Shown here: piece by piece, positions 47,312 to 56,560 of the stretch
Layout: each line of letters begins with the position of its first letter
How positions within the stretch are numbered: the stretch's first letter is position 1
Source of the DNA: Hymenobacter sedentarius
GTDB taxonomy: Bacteria > Bacteroidota > Bacteroidia > Cytophagales > Hymenobacteraceae
DNA length: 64,000 nucleotides
Direction of reading: 5' to 3'
Assembly (NCBI RefSeq): GCF_001507645.1
Contig: NZ_CP013909.1
Coordinates: 2,480,001-2,544,000 of the forward strand
The notes under the pieces: generated by a model
What the model was told of the DNA's origin: nothing
Database searches by the model: none
Seen by the model: only the letters and a program-made list of their open reading frames with translations
Translations under genes and position numbers: made by a program

Positions 47312-47631
47312 AATTTTTCATTATCCTGATGCCGCTGGGAGTCGCGCTGGGTCTTCTTGGCCAAGTTGCGGGTTAGGGCTTCCGTCAGGTCGACGCCGGT
47401 TTGGTTGGCCAGGCAAATGACCACGAACAGTACATCGGCCAGCTCGTCGCCCAGGTCCCGGCCTTTGTCTGATTCTTTAAACGACTGCTCGCCGTATTGC
47501 CGGGAGATGAGCCGTGCCACTTCGCCCACCTCCTCGGTGAGGATGGCCATGTTGGTGAGCTCGTTGAAGTAGCGGATGCCCGTGGTGGTTATCCAGGTAT
47601 CGACGGTCTTTTGGGCTTCTTCGATGGTCAT
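47290..47631 (-). CDS. MazG-like nucleotide pyrophosphohydrolase
   Basis: A protein of 113 aa. The metal-binding pattern is EEVGEVARLI followed by GDELADVLFVVICLAN (EXXE...EXXD). This matches the small all-alpha NTP pyrophosphohydrolases, which hydrolyse nucleoside triphosphates to monophosphates and are often house-cleaning enzymes. The C-terminal residues EKLRMRNEE are encoded by the repeat at 47286-47311 rather than by ordinary coding sequence, so the natural tail may have been altered by repeat insertion. Confidence 0.88.
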   Translation of the reverse strand: MTIEEAQKTVDTWITTTGIRYFNELTNMAILTEEVGEVARLISRQYGEQSFKESDKGRDLGDELADVLFVVICLANQTGVDLTEALTRNLAKKTQRDSQRHQDNEKLRMRNEE

Positions 47632-47664
47632 AGGGACAAGAATTGAAAGCGGGATGGCAAAAAC

Positions 47665-48111
47665 TTAAGCCGGGGAATCCAGCACAATGGTCACGGGGCC
47701 ATCATTAAGCAGGCTCACCTGCATATCGGCCCCGAAGATGCCGGTGGGCACGGGTTTGCCCAATTCAGCCGCTACCATAGCCACAAATTGCTGGTACAGC
47801 GGCTCGGCGATGGGGGGCGGTGCGGCGCCAATGTAGCTGGGGCGGTTGCCCTTGCGCGCATCGGCCAGCAGCGTAAACTGGCTCACCACCAGAATCTGGC
47901 CGTCGGTGTCGACCACGCTGCGGTTCATCTGCCCGTTTTCGTCGCCAAAAATGCGCAGCTGCACCAGCTTGCGGCACATCCAGGTAAGGGAAGCCGTATT
48001 ATCGGTAGGAGCGAAGCCGGCCAGGACCATCAGCCCGGGGCCAATTTGGCCGGTAATCTGGCCTTCGACGGTAACCTGGGCTTCGCGAACGCGCTGAATA
48101 ACAAGACGCAT
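47665..48111 (-). CDS. dtd: D-aminoacyl-tRNA deacylase
   Basis: A protein of 148 aa. The two active-site motifs are SQFTL (residues 77-81) and NDGPVT (136-141; family motif NxGPxT). The opening MRLVIQRVREAQVTVEG is typical. It hydrolyses D-aminoacyl-tRNA and Gly-tRNA(Ala), protecting translation. It lies 33 bp upstream of the MazG-like gene on the same strand, so they may be co-transcribed. Confidence 0.96.
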   Translation of the reverse strand: MRLVIQRVREAQVTVEGQITGQIGPGLMVLAGFAPTDNTASLTWMCRKLVQLRIFGDENGQMNRSVVDTDGQILVVSQFTLLADARKGNRPSYIGAAPPPIAEPLYQQFVAMVAAELGKPVPTGIFGADMQVSLLNDGPVTIVLDSPA

Positions 48112-48201
48112 GTAAGGGAAATGTGGGATTTAGAGTGAGCGGGCGCACCGATAACACGCGGGCTATGCCGACCTTCGCGGCAACCAGCGCCGAGTTAATT
48201 C

Positions 48202-49722
48202 ATGCTTTCATCTGCCGGTACAAATAACGGCCACCAATCTCCCAACCGACTCCTCTGGCTGCTGGCGGCGCTGCTGGCCGTGGCCCTGCTGCGGCTGTGG
48301 CGACTTCCCGAAACCGGGCCGCCCGATTTTGATTCGGTGCGCAACTGGCAGGTTATCCAGGAATTGGCGCAGGGTAACTTTGCGCATTTGTTCCACCACG
48401 GCAGCCCGGGGTTTCTGCTGCTATATGTGCCGGTAGCAGCTTTCACGTGCGATTTTTTAGTCTTTCAAACGATAAATGCGCTGCTCGGCTTGCTTGGGCT
48501 GGGCATCTTCGCGGCCTGGGTGGCTAAGAAAGCTGAGCTGACGGGGCCCGAAACCGCATGCCTTGTGCTGCTGGGCGGCACGTCGCTGCTGCTCACGTTT
48601 TCGGGGCGCGATTTTACCATGAGCTCTGTGAGCCTGGTGGTGTTCGCGGGGCTGCTGCAAAGCCATTTTGCGCGGCTGCAGCGGCCGAGTGCAGCCGCGG
48701 CGCTACGTGTGGCGGCGTGGCTGGCGGTGGGGCTGTGCGTGAACTATAAATTCCTGTTTGCGCTGCCGATTCTGGCGCTGCTGGAAATCGTGCAGGCCGA
48801 TGGATTATGGCGGCAGCGGGGGCTTTGGTGGCGGGTCTTGCTGGTGCTGGCGGCGCCTTACGTGCTTTTTGGAGCGCTGGGAGTGCTGGTTGGGCTGCCG
48901 TGGTATCGCTGGCTGGCAGTTTACATCCGCACGGTGGTACCAGCGGCAGCCAACGTAGCGGGCCGAAAGACGACGCTGCACCTCGATTTGCTGTATTATC
49001 TGCGGTACCTGGCGGGCTATGAGTCTCCGCTGCTGCTCGTTGGGCTGGTACTGGCGGTGGGGCTGGTGTGGCGTGATTGGCGTAACGGCGCCGGTTTTCG
49101 GGGCCGGTCACTGCCGCTGCTACCGTACTTGCTGGTGTTGGCAGGTTGCCTGCTGGCCGGCATGTCGCTGCTGATAAAAGCCCCCAGGGGGCTCTTGTTT
49201 GCTTACCTGCCGCTGGCGGCCCTGGCGGTGCTGGGCGGCCGCCGCGTGCTGCCTGCTTGGGCCCTGGCCGGGGTGGTGCTGGCCGCCGTGGGGCTTAACC
49301 TGCTTCGGATTCAGCGGGAACTGTACGCGCCCCTGCCGACGCGCTACCCGCAGGTGGCGGCGTGGCTACAACAGCACGGCGGCACTAAGGTGGTGAGCAC
49401 AGTGGGCACGGGGCTAGCGCCGTACCTGAACGAAAGCCAAACTCTGACCATCATCACCGATGAGCGCCAACTGGCCGGGCTGCGTGCGCGAGGCTACCAG
49501 TACGTGTTGCTCGATGGCTACTGGCGCGTAGCAGGCGTGCATCGGTTCGATTCGTTGCGACGCCAGGTGCCAGTAGCGGCCTGGGCGGCACCGGAGCTGC
49601 AACGGCCGCTGCTATTTCTGGAGCATTCCGAATTTACGGGGCTGGAATACGCCGAAACGCTGGCCGCCTGGCGGGGCGCAGCGGCCGACACGCTGCCGCT
49701 GCGCCTTTATCGGCTCAACTAA
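48202..49722 (+). CDS. polytopic membrane protein, GT-C (ArnT/PMT-like) glycosyltransferase candidate
   Basis: A protein of 506 aa with about ten hydrophobic segments through residue 385, then a soluble C-terminal domain. After TM1 the loop PPDFDSVRNWQVIQ has the acidic residues expected of GT-C enzymes at this position, and FSGRDFTMSSVSLVVF and LCVNYKFLFALPIL resemble the family's later helices. Such enzymes use polyprenyl-phosphate sugars on the periplasmic side. Acceptor and donor cannot be inferred; no other glycan genes are adjacent. Confidence 0.68.
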   Translation: MLSSAGTNNGHQSPNRLLWLLAALLAVALLRLWRLPETGPPDFDSVRNWQVIQELAQGNFAHLFHHGSPGFLLLYVPVAAFTCDFLVFQTINALLGLLGLGIFAAWVAKKAELTGPETACLVLLGGTSLLLTFSGRDFTMSSVSLVVFAGLLQSHFARLQRPSAAAALRVAAWLAVGLCVNYKFLFALPILALLEIVQADGLWRQRGLWWRVLLVLAAPYVLFGALGVLVGLPWYRWLAVYIRTVVPAAANVAGRKTTLHLDLLYYLRYLAGYESPLLLVGLVLAVGLVWRDWRNGAGFRGRSLPLLPYLLVLAGCLLAGMSLLIKAPRGLLFAYLPLAALAVLGGRRVLPAWALAGVVLAAVGLNLLRIQRELYAPLPTRYPQVAAWLQQHGGTKVVSTVGTGLAPYLNESQTLTIITDERQLAGLRARGYQYVLLDGYWRVAGVHRFDSLRRQVPVAAWAAPELQRPLLFLEHSEFTGLEYAETLAAWRGAAADTLPLRLYRLN

Positions 49723-49740
49723 ATAATTGTAGCTCCCGCT

Positions 49741-50500
49741 TTATTGGGCTACAGTAGGCTGGTTGTTTACGTCCACCGCTGGGATGTTGGCCCGGTAGGA
49801 TTTGTTAATGGCCGAGATGATTGTATTGGCCACCAGGCCATTGCCGCGGGGCGTGAGTGAGTAATAATCCAGCGAGAAGAAGTTGCCCCGCACCGGCTCC
49901 AATGAGTACACCACGCCGTTGACGGAAATGATATCGGCCACGTTGTTGAACAATATGCCGTCCAGGTCAAGGGCGCTTCTGTGGTTGGTTATTTCCACTT
50001 CGGGTAGGCGGTAGATGTTGTGGGCCAGGTTTTCCAGGTCGGCGTTGTAGGCATCGAGCACGGCTCTGGCCCGCTGCAGCTTCTTGAAGTTGTCTAGCAC
50101 GTCGGCGTCGCGCAGAGGGTTGCAGGCATCGCGGCTGTAGGGCAGCATCAGGGTGGTGCCCACTTTGGTGTGGTAGCCGTAGGGGGTGGTGAGGACCGAG
50201 CCAAAGCTGACGCGCTTGCTCAGGGCGCGGGCGGCGTAGAAGTCGCCGCCGGGCTGAATGGCCAGGTCCTGGTCGGTGCGCTGGTAGGTGTCTTGGCCAA
50301 TGAAGGAGGCGCGCCGAATCTGGCCGATGCCGCCCAGGCTGATGCGGGTTAGAGAGCCGCCCCACTGGGCCGGCAGGCCGGGGGCGGTGCTGAGCCCGGC
50401 AATGCTGTTGATGTAGGCCGTGCTGGCGCAGCCCAGCCCAAGTACCCGCGCGCCCTGCGGGCCGGTACCAAACCCACCCGCCAATGCCGTCAACCCAGAG
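49741..50500 (-). pseudogene. 5'-truncated SGNH/GDSL-hydrolase-like gene
   Basis: The C-terminal 80 residues, with FSLDYYSLTPRGNGLVANT and INKSYRANIPAVDVNN, resemble the last block of Bacteroidota outer-membrane SGNH esterases, where the catalytic DxxH normally sits. Here the sequence is DYYS, so the histidine is missing. The N-terminal GDS block is absent, and only about 200 bp lie between this region and the mltG stop, too little for it. The frame has no ATG in its first half; the only upstream start codon is a TTG at 50619. I read it as a decayed, truncated gene. Family assignment is moderate. Confidence 0.5.
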
Positions 50501-50703
50501 AAAAGCGGAAGTTTAAAGAAGAGAAATGGACGTATACGGACCGTTTTTCGGAAAATTGGGAAACAAAAGTACACAGCCGGCAGATAGCACAACCGCAGCA
50601 CCGCGGCGAAAAGCCGCAAACCCGGAATTGAAACCGTAGAAAACTCTAAGTTTCATTAAATCAATGTTTAACTAGCGGCCAGCGGCTGCCTTTTTGGGCT
50701 GCT

Positions 50704-51744
50704 TTAGCGCTTCACGCCGAGGCTGTCGAGCCGGTGCTGGTAGCGGCGGGCGTTGCGCTTGTGCTGGGCGTAGGTTTCGGCAAAATCGGAGAAGCCGCTG
50801 CCGTCGGGGCGGGCGCAGAAAAACAGGTTTTTGTTATGGGCCGGGCGTAGCACCGCGTTCAGCGAGCTGGGCAGCGGCGTGGTGATGGGGCCCGGCGGCA
50901 GGCCCTTGTGGCGGTAGGTATTATAGGGCGAATCCACCTTTTTATCCACGTTGAGCACGCGTTTGCGGGTGCCCAGGCCGTGCAGCGGCCAGAGCAGGGT
51001 GGGGTCGGCCTGCAGGGGCTGGCCGTTGCGCAGGCGGTTGAGGTACACGGCGGCGATGAGCGGCTTGTCGGTGGGCTGGGCCGTTTCGCGCTGCACAATG
51101 CTGGCCAGCACGCTCACCTGCACCGGCGTCATCTTCAGCGAATCGGCCCGGGCGCGGCGCTCCGCGGTCCAGAAGCGGCGGTAGGTGGCCGCCACGGTGT
51201 CCAGGAAGGCGGGGGCGCTGGTGTTCCACAGCAGGCGGTACTGGCCGGGGATGAACAAGGTGCGGATGGTGCAGGTGTCGAGCCGGAACCGGGCCAGCAG
51301 GTCGGCGTTGTTGCCCAGCCGCAACTGCAGCTTAAACGGGTCAGTTTCTAGCTGCCGGCTCACCTGGGGCGGCAGCTGGTCGAGGTAATGAAAGGGCTTT
51401 AGCTCAAACTGCACCGTGTCCTGGCGGCCCTGGGCCAGCATGTTCACCAGGTCCAGGTTACTCAGTTCGGGGTCGAGGCGGTAGCGGCCGGCTTTCACGT
51501 GGGCGGGGTAGTCGTGCTGCCGGGCCGTCCACTCAAACGTGGCCGGCTCCAGCAGCAGCTGCTGCTTTTGCAACGAATCGAGCACCGCCGAAAAGCCCGT
51601 GCCCGTGCGGATGTACAAATAGGCCGGGCCCTCGGCAAACACCGTCACGTTGGGCCGGTACAGCACGCGCCACACCGCGTAGCTACCGGCACCGAGCAAC
51701 AGTAGCAGTACCAGCAAGCCAACGAGGAGGAGGGGGCGCTTCAT
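50704..51744 (-). CDS. mltG: endolytic murein transglycosylase MltG
   Basis: A protein of 346 aa with one N-terminal membrane anchor (residues 5-25), a LysM-like region (about 35-110) and the YceG catalytic domain. The catalytic Glu220 is in LASIVQRET, close to Glu218 of E. coli. Downstream motifs are AAVYLNRLRNGQPLQADPT, YNTYRHKGLPPGPI and NKNLFFCARPDG. It cleaves nascent glycan strands at the inner membrane and helps set strand length. Confidence 0.95.
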   Translation of the reverse strand: MKRPLLLVGLLVLLLLLGAGSYAVWRVLYRPNVTVFAEGPAYLYIRTGTGFSAVLDSLQKQQLLLEPATFEWTARQHDYPAHVKAGRYRLDPELSNLDLVNMLAQGRQDTVQFELKPFHYLDQLPPQVSRQLETDPFKLQLRLGNNADLLARFRLDTCTIRTLFIPGQYRLLWNTSAPAFLDTVAATYRRFWTAERRARADSLKMTPVQVSVLASIVQRETAQPTDKPLIAAVYLNRLRNGQPLQADPTLLWPLHGLGTRKRVLNVDKKVDSPYNTYRHKGLPPGPITTPLPSSLNAVLRPAHNKNLFFCARPDGSGFSDFAETYAQHKRNARRYQHRLDSLGVKR

Positions 51745-51891
51745 TATCCTTCTTGCACTAATTGGGCCACGGCGGCCTCCGGGGCGGCCCGCTCGGGTGG
51801 GCGCATTATTCCGGTAGGTGCCGCCGCCCGCAATTCGCAGTCAACAAGGCAGCCGCGCTCGCAGGTTTCAGCCGCTACTTAAAACGGCTCG

Positions 51892-53058
51892 TTAAAAGGG
51901 CTCGGCTATCTGGCCATAATCCTCGCCGTGGCGCTCCGCCGATTCGCGCAGCAGCTGTTGCTGCCAAGGGCGCAGGGCCGCGTTGGCACCCTGCTCGATG
52001 ATTTCCGAAATCAGCCGGTTGCTGAGCACCATGTTGGCCATGGTGGTGCCGTGGTCGGTGGCAAGGTGCGTTTTGAGGGCGTTGAGCAAGGTTTCGCGGG
52101 CTTCGGCGCGGGCCGCGGCGGGGCCGTTGAGCCGGCGGCGGAACGGAAACTTGCGCTGCTCGGGCGGCAGCGGCGCCTCTGGGGCCAAATCGGTGGTGCC
52201 GATGGCCAGCAGCTGCTCGGCGTAGGGCGAGCGTTTCAGCTCGGGGTGCAGGCCGTTGGCGGTGCGCAGCTGGTTGGCGTTTTCGATGGGCTGGCGGGCC
52301 AGCTCCGCCAGGCGGTCGTTGCTGAGCACGTGGTACGGCGGGCGGTCGAGCTGCCGGGCCACGCTGTCGCGCAGCATGTAAAGCTCCCGGAAAATGGGCA
52401 TTTCCGAGGGCGAAATCTTGTATTTGGCGGCATTGCGCGACCATGGGCGCGGGTCGTCGCGGCCGTAGCGCACGGCCTCCAGGGCCAGGTTTTCCTGGGC
52501 GGCCCACTCGCCGCGGCCCAATTCGTTGAGGCGGGTGGTGAGGCGGTCCGTGAGCTCAAATAAGTACAGCACGTCGTTGGCGGCGTACTCCATTTGGGCG
52601 TCGGTCAGCGGGCGCTTCAGCCAATTGGATTTCTGCTCGCCTTTGTCAACCTCAAAGCCCAGTTCCGACTGGATGAGGCGGCCGAGAGAAATGTTGTTAT
52701 CCTCAGCGGCCAGCAGTGTAAATTGGACACTGGTATCGACGATGTTGCGGCAGTTTACCCCGAAAACCTCGTCAAGCAAGAGAATGTCCGACTTGCACGA
52801 GTGAAATACCTTGGCCACGGCCGGCTCGCGCAACACCGCAAACAGGGGCTCCAGGCCGGCGGCCATGTCGGGCAGCGGCAGCGGGTCAATCAGGTACGCT
52901 TCCTGGCCGTCGAAAACCTGGATGAGCGCCAGGTGCCGCCCGTAGCGGTGGCGCATATCGTCAAACTCCAAATCGATGCCAATGCGCGGCAGGGTGGCAA
53001 AGTGAGCGGCCGCCTCGGCAATAGCGTCGGCAGTGGTGAGGTAATGTATCGTCGGCAT
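51892..53058 (-). CDS. rnd: ribonuclease D-like 3'-5' exonuclease
   Basis: A protein of 388 aa from ATG 53058 (MPTIHYLTTA); a TTG at 53073 is in frame but unlikely. The DEDDy exonuclease motifs are GIDLEFD (Exo I), VFHSCKSDILLL (Exo II) and YAANDVLYL (Exo III, with the Tyr). An HRDC domain follows (about 205-280, with PPYHVLSNDRLAELA). RNase D trims 3' ends of tRNA precursors and other structured RNAs. Confidence 0.92.
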   Translation of the reverse strand: MPTIHYLTTADAIAEAAAHFATLPRIGIDLEFDDMRHRYGRHLALIQVFDGQEAYLIDPLPLPDMAAGLEPLFAVLREPAVAKVFHSCKSDILLLDEVFGVNCRNIVDTSVQFTLLAAEDNNISLGRLIQSELGFEVDKGEQKSNWLKRPLTDAQMEYAANDVLYLFELTDRLTTRLNELGRGEWAAQENLALEAVRYGRDDPRPWSRNAAKYKISPSEMPIFRELYMLRDSVARQLDRPPYHVLSNDRLAELARQPIENANQLRTANGLHPELKRSPYAEQLLAIGTTDLAPEAPLPPEQRKFPFRRRLNGPAAARAEARETLLNALKTHLATDHGTTMANMVLSNRLISEIIEQGANAALRPWQQQLLRESAERHGEDYGQIAEPF

Positions 53059-53401
53059 TAAGACTGAAGGCAAGGGAGCCAGCTACAAGTCTGGCAAGGG
53101 TTAGCAGCGGTAAAGGTAGGCAACTGGCGTAAGCACCAAGGACAAATCGGTTGTGGAGCTTTGGCTTGGGATATTGATATAACAGTTGCAAAACATTGAT
53201 TTAACAGCCGAGTTATGGCACAAAGCAAAAAACCATTCTAAAAAAAACATCAAGGACGAGCTGTGTAAATTACCTTCGCTTTAACATCATCATCACAAAG
53301 CCTAGCCTAACCCTCAGTTTTAAGGATTCCTGCTTTTAAAATACCTGAGTGCATAGCTCGACAACACCTCTTTTTTTTACTGGTTCACAAACCCATTTCC
53401 C
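53059..53401. other. intergenic region before SusC5
   Basis: The left part is the leader of rnd. The right 220 bp is AT-rich, with several A and T runs, and should hold the SusC5 promoter. TACCTTCG at 53271-53278 is one mismatch from TAnnTTTG but has no -33 partner, and no gene is visible. Confidence 0.5.
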
Positions 53402-56400
53402 ATGAAGTTCAACTTACTCACTCACCTCAAACTCTTTTCGCTGCTGGCACTGTGCCTGTTTGCGATGCCCGCCTGGGCGCAGCAGGCCATCTCCGGCCGC
53501 GTGCTAAGTTCCGATGGGGGCGGCCTGCCCGGCGCCACGATACTCGAGCGCGGCACCACCAACGGCACCAGCTCCGGGGCCGATGGCTCCTTTAGCCTCA
53601 CCGTGAAGCCCAACGCTACGCTGGTAATCAGCTCGGTGGGATACACTTCGCAAAACGTTGCCGTTGGCAACCAAAGCACCATTACCGTAACCCTGGCCAC
53701 TTCGGCTACCGAACTCAGCGAGGCCGTGGTAGTAGGCTACGGTACCCAGCAAAAGGCCGACCTGACGGGTTCAGTAGCGAGCCTAACAAACAAGGACATT
53801 GCCAATGCCCCGGTGCAGACGTTTGAGCAAGCCATTCAGGGCAAAGCCGCTGGCGTGGTTATCGAAAACTCGAGTGGTAAACTAGGGCAGGCTATCAAGG
53901 TGCGGGTACGCGGTACCTCGTCGGTGAGCGGCGACACGCAGCCATTGTATGTGATTGACAACATTCCGGTTCAGTCGGATAACTTCTCTTCGACAAGCGC
54001 CCCTACCAACCCGCTGGCCGACATTAACCCCAATGATATCGAGAGCATCACCATTCTAAAGGATGCAGCTGCTTCGGCTATTTACGGCTCGCGGGCTTCC
54101 AACGGCGTAGTGCTCATCACCACCAAGCACGGCAAGGCCGGCGACACCCGCTTCAACCTGGGCTACCAGGTGGGCACGAGCCAAGCCACGCACATACGCG
54201 AGTTCCTGAACGCGAAAGAATACGTGGCGCTGATGACTGAAGCGCGGAAAAACGCCGGCAGCAGCGATGCTACCATTGCCACCCGCCTTCAGGGCTACGC
54301 CGCGGGTGTGCCCGTAGATGCCAACTACAACGTGGACACCAACTGGGCTGACCAGGTGCTGCGCAAAGCCGCGTTCAACCAGTATGACCTGAGCGCCAGT
54401 GGCGGTAGCGAAAAGACCAAGTTTTTCCTCTCTGGTCAATACAGCGGGCAGGAAGGTATTGTATTGGGCAACAAGCTCAGCCGCATAGCCTCCCGTCTCA
54501 ACGTAGACCACAAGGCTTCTAACCGCTTGACGCTGGGCGTAAACGTGGCGCTGTCGCGCACTAACAACAGCCGCCTGCCCAACGACAACCTCTTCTCCAA
54601 CCCGCTGCAGATTGTGGCCCTGGCGCCCATCACCCCCGTAATTGACCCCCGCACGGGCCTGACCAGCGGTGCCCTGGACCTGACCACGGGCAAGCCCAAC
54701 ACCAGCTTCCCATTCTACTACAACCCGCTGCTGGGCCTGCAAAACAATGCCGCAACCTACACGGCTATCGGCTACCGCGCCCTCGGCAACGTGTACGGCC
54801 AATTTGAAATCCTGCCCGGCCTAACGTTCCGCTCGGAGCTGGGGGCCGACTTGCTCAACCAGGACGAAGACCAGTACAGCGCGCGCGTAACGGTGGTGGG
54901 CAACAGCTCGGCCGGCAACGGCTACGCCTTCAGCGCCCACACCACCAGCGGTCGCTACATCACCAACAACTTCTTCTCGTACCGCAAAGTCCTGGCTGAG
55001 CAGCACACCCTGGAAGCCACCCTGGGCACGGCTTACGAGCAGCGGAACGTGAACTACACCAGCACCACGGGCAGCCAGTTTGCTAGTGATGCGTACCGCA
55101 CCATCGTGAACGCGGCCACGTTCAACAACGGCGTTTCCTCGGGTACTAGCAACTCCCTGCTGTCGTATTTTGCCCGCCTCAATTACTCCTTCGCCGGCAA
55201 GTACCTGCTGGGCCTGAGCGCCCGCGCCGACGGCTCGTCGCGCTTCGGAGCCAACCATCGCTACGGCTTCTTTCCGGCGGCTTCGGCAGGCTGGGTAGTC
55301 ACCGAAGAAAGCTTCCTCAAAGACCAAAAGGTACTTAGCTTCCTGAAGCCCCGCGTCAGCCTCGGGGTCACCGGCAACCAGGCCTTCACCGACTTTGCTT
55401 CCCTGGGTCTCTATGCCGGCAGCGCGGGCTACGTAGGCATTCCGGGCCAGCGCCCGCTGCAGATTGCCAACCCCGACCTGAAGTGGGAATCGACCCGGCA
55501 GGCCGACGCCGGCCTGGAGTTTGGCTTCTTCGACAACCGCATCAGCGGCGAAGTGGACGTGTACCAGAAACTCACCACCGACCTGGCCCTCAACGCGCCA
55601 CTGCCCGCGACCACGGGCTACACCAGCCAGTTTCAGAACGTGGGCAAGCTGGAAAACAAGGGCATTGAGTTTGCTCTGACCACCCGCAACCTCACCGGTG
55701 CCTTCACCTGGACCACCACAGCCAACGCCTCGCGCAACTACAACAAGGTGACCAACCTGAAAGGGCTTCCCATATCGGGCAGCTACCTCAGCCGGGCACA
55801 AGAAGGCTATCCCATCGGCACGTTCTTCGGCCCTGAGTATGCCGGTGTTGACCCCGCCAACGGCGATGCCCTGTATTACAAAAACAAGCCAGCTGGCGAC
55901 CCCAGTTCGGCCGCTAGCATCGACCACAGTGCTGGCACCACCAACAACATCAACCTGGCCCAGGCTGTGCCGCTTGGCAGCCCGAATGCTACCTGGACGG
56001 GTGGCCTGACCAACACGTTCACCTTCAAAGGCATCGACCTGACGGCTACTTTCATTGGCGTGTCCGGCAACAAAATCTTTGACGCTGCCGGGCAGTTCTA
56101 CTCGGTGGGCTTCAACAACGGCCCCGACAACCAAACGCGCGACCAGCTGAACCGCTGGCAAAAGCCCGGCGACATCACGAATGTCCCGAAAGCTATTTAT
56201 AACGGCGGCAACGGCATCGGCAACTCCTCGCGCTTTGTGTACGACGGCTCCTACGTCCGCCTGCGCACGCTCACCCTGGGCTACAATCTGCCCGGTACGC
56301 TGGTGAAGAAGGGTTATCTGCAGTCAGCCCGTGTCTACGTGCAGGGCCAGAATCTGCTCACCTTCACCAAGTATCCCGGCTCCGATCCGGAGGTGAACAC

Positions 56401-56509
56401 CGATTACCTTGGCACCACCACCACGGCGGGCAACATAAACCAAGGCATCGATTTCTACTCCACGCCCCAGCCCCGTACCCTCACCTTAGGCGTCAACATT
56501 GGCTTTTAG
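53402..56509 (+). CDS. SusC/RagA-family TonB-linked outer-membrane protein (pair 5)
   Basis: A protein of 1035 aa with a signal peptide ending AWAQ (about residue 27). It has the regulatory-like domain (ISGRVLSSDGGGLPGATI), SEAVVVGYGTQQKADLTG, the plug (VRVRGTSSVSGDTQPLYVIDN and ILKDAAASAIYGSRASNGV) and a barrel ending in Phe (TLGVNIGF). It lies away from the other pairs. SusD5 follows after 51 bp. Confidence 0.95.
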   Translation: MKFNLLTHLKLFSLLALCLFAMPAWAQQAISGRVLSSDGGGLPGATILERGTTNGTSSGADGSFSLTVKPNATLVISSVGYTSQNVAVGNQSTITVTLATSATELSEAVVVGYGTQQKADLTGSVASLTNKDIANAPVQTFEQAIQGKAAGVVIENSSGKLGQAIKVRVRGTSSVSGDTQPLYVIDNIPVQSDNFSSTSAPTNPLADINPNDIESITILKDAAASAIYGSRASNGVVLITTKHGKAGDTRFNLGYQVGTSQATHIREFLNAKEYVALMTEARKNAGSSDATIATRLQGYAAGVPVDANYNVDTNWADQVLRKAAFNQYDLSASGGSEKTKFFLSGQYSGQEGIVLGNKLSRIASRLNVDHKASNRLTLGVNVALSRTNNSRLPNDNLFSNPLQIVALAPITPVIDPRTGLTSGALDLTTGKPNTSFPFYYNPLLGLQNNAATYTAIGYRALGNVYGQFEILPGLTFRSELGADLLNQDEDQYSARVTVVGNSSAGNGYAFSAHTTSGRYITNNFFSYRKVLAEQHTLEATLGTAYEQRNVNYTSTTGSQFASDAYRTIVNAATFNNGVSSGTSNSLLSYFARLNYSFAGKYLLGLSARADGSSRFGANHRYGFFPAASAGWVVTEESFLKDQKVLSFLKPRVSLGVTGNQAFTDFASLGLYAGSAGYVGIPGQRPLQIANPDLKWESTRQADAGLEFGFFDNRISGEVDVYQKLTTDLALNAPLPATTGYTSQFQNVGKLENKGIEFALTTRNLTGAFTWTTTANASRNYNKVTNLKGLPISGSYLSRAQEGYPIGTFFGPEYAGVDPANGDALYYKNKPAGDPSSAASIDHSAGTTNNINLAQAVPLGSPNATWTGGLTNTFTFKGIDLTATFIGVSGNKIFDAAGQFYSVGFNNGPDNQTRDQLNRWQKPGDITNVPKAIYNGGNGIGNSSRFVYDGSYVRLRTLTLGYNLPGTLVKKGYLQSARVYVQGQNLLTFTKYPGSDPEVNTDYLGTTTTAGNINQGIDFYSTPQPRTLTLGVNIGF

Positions 56510-56560
56510 CCAGCTGGCCGCCTATAGGCAGCCAGCTCTCTCCTTTAATTAACTCCTGGT

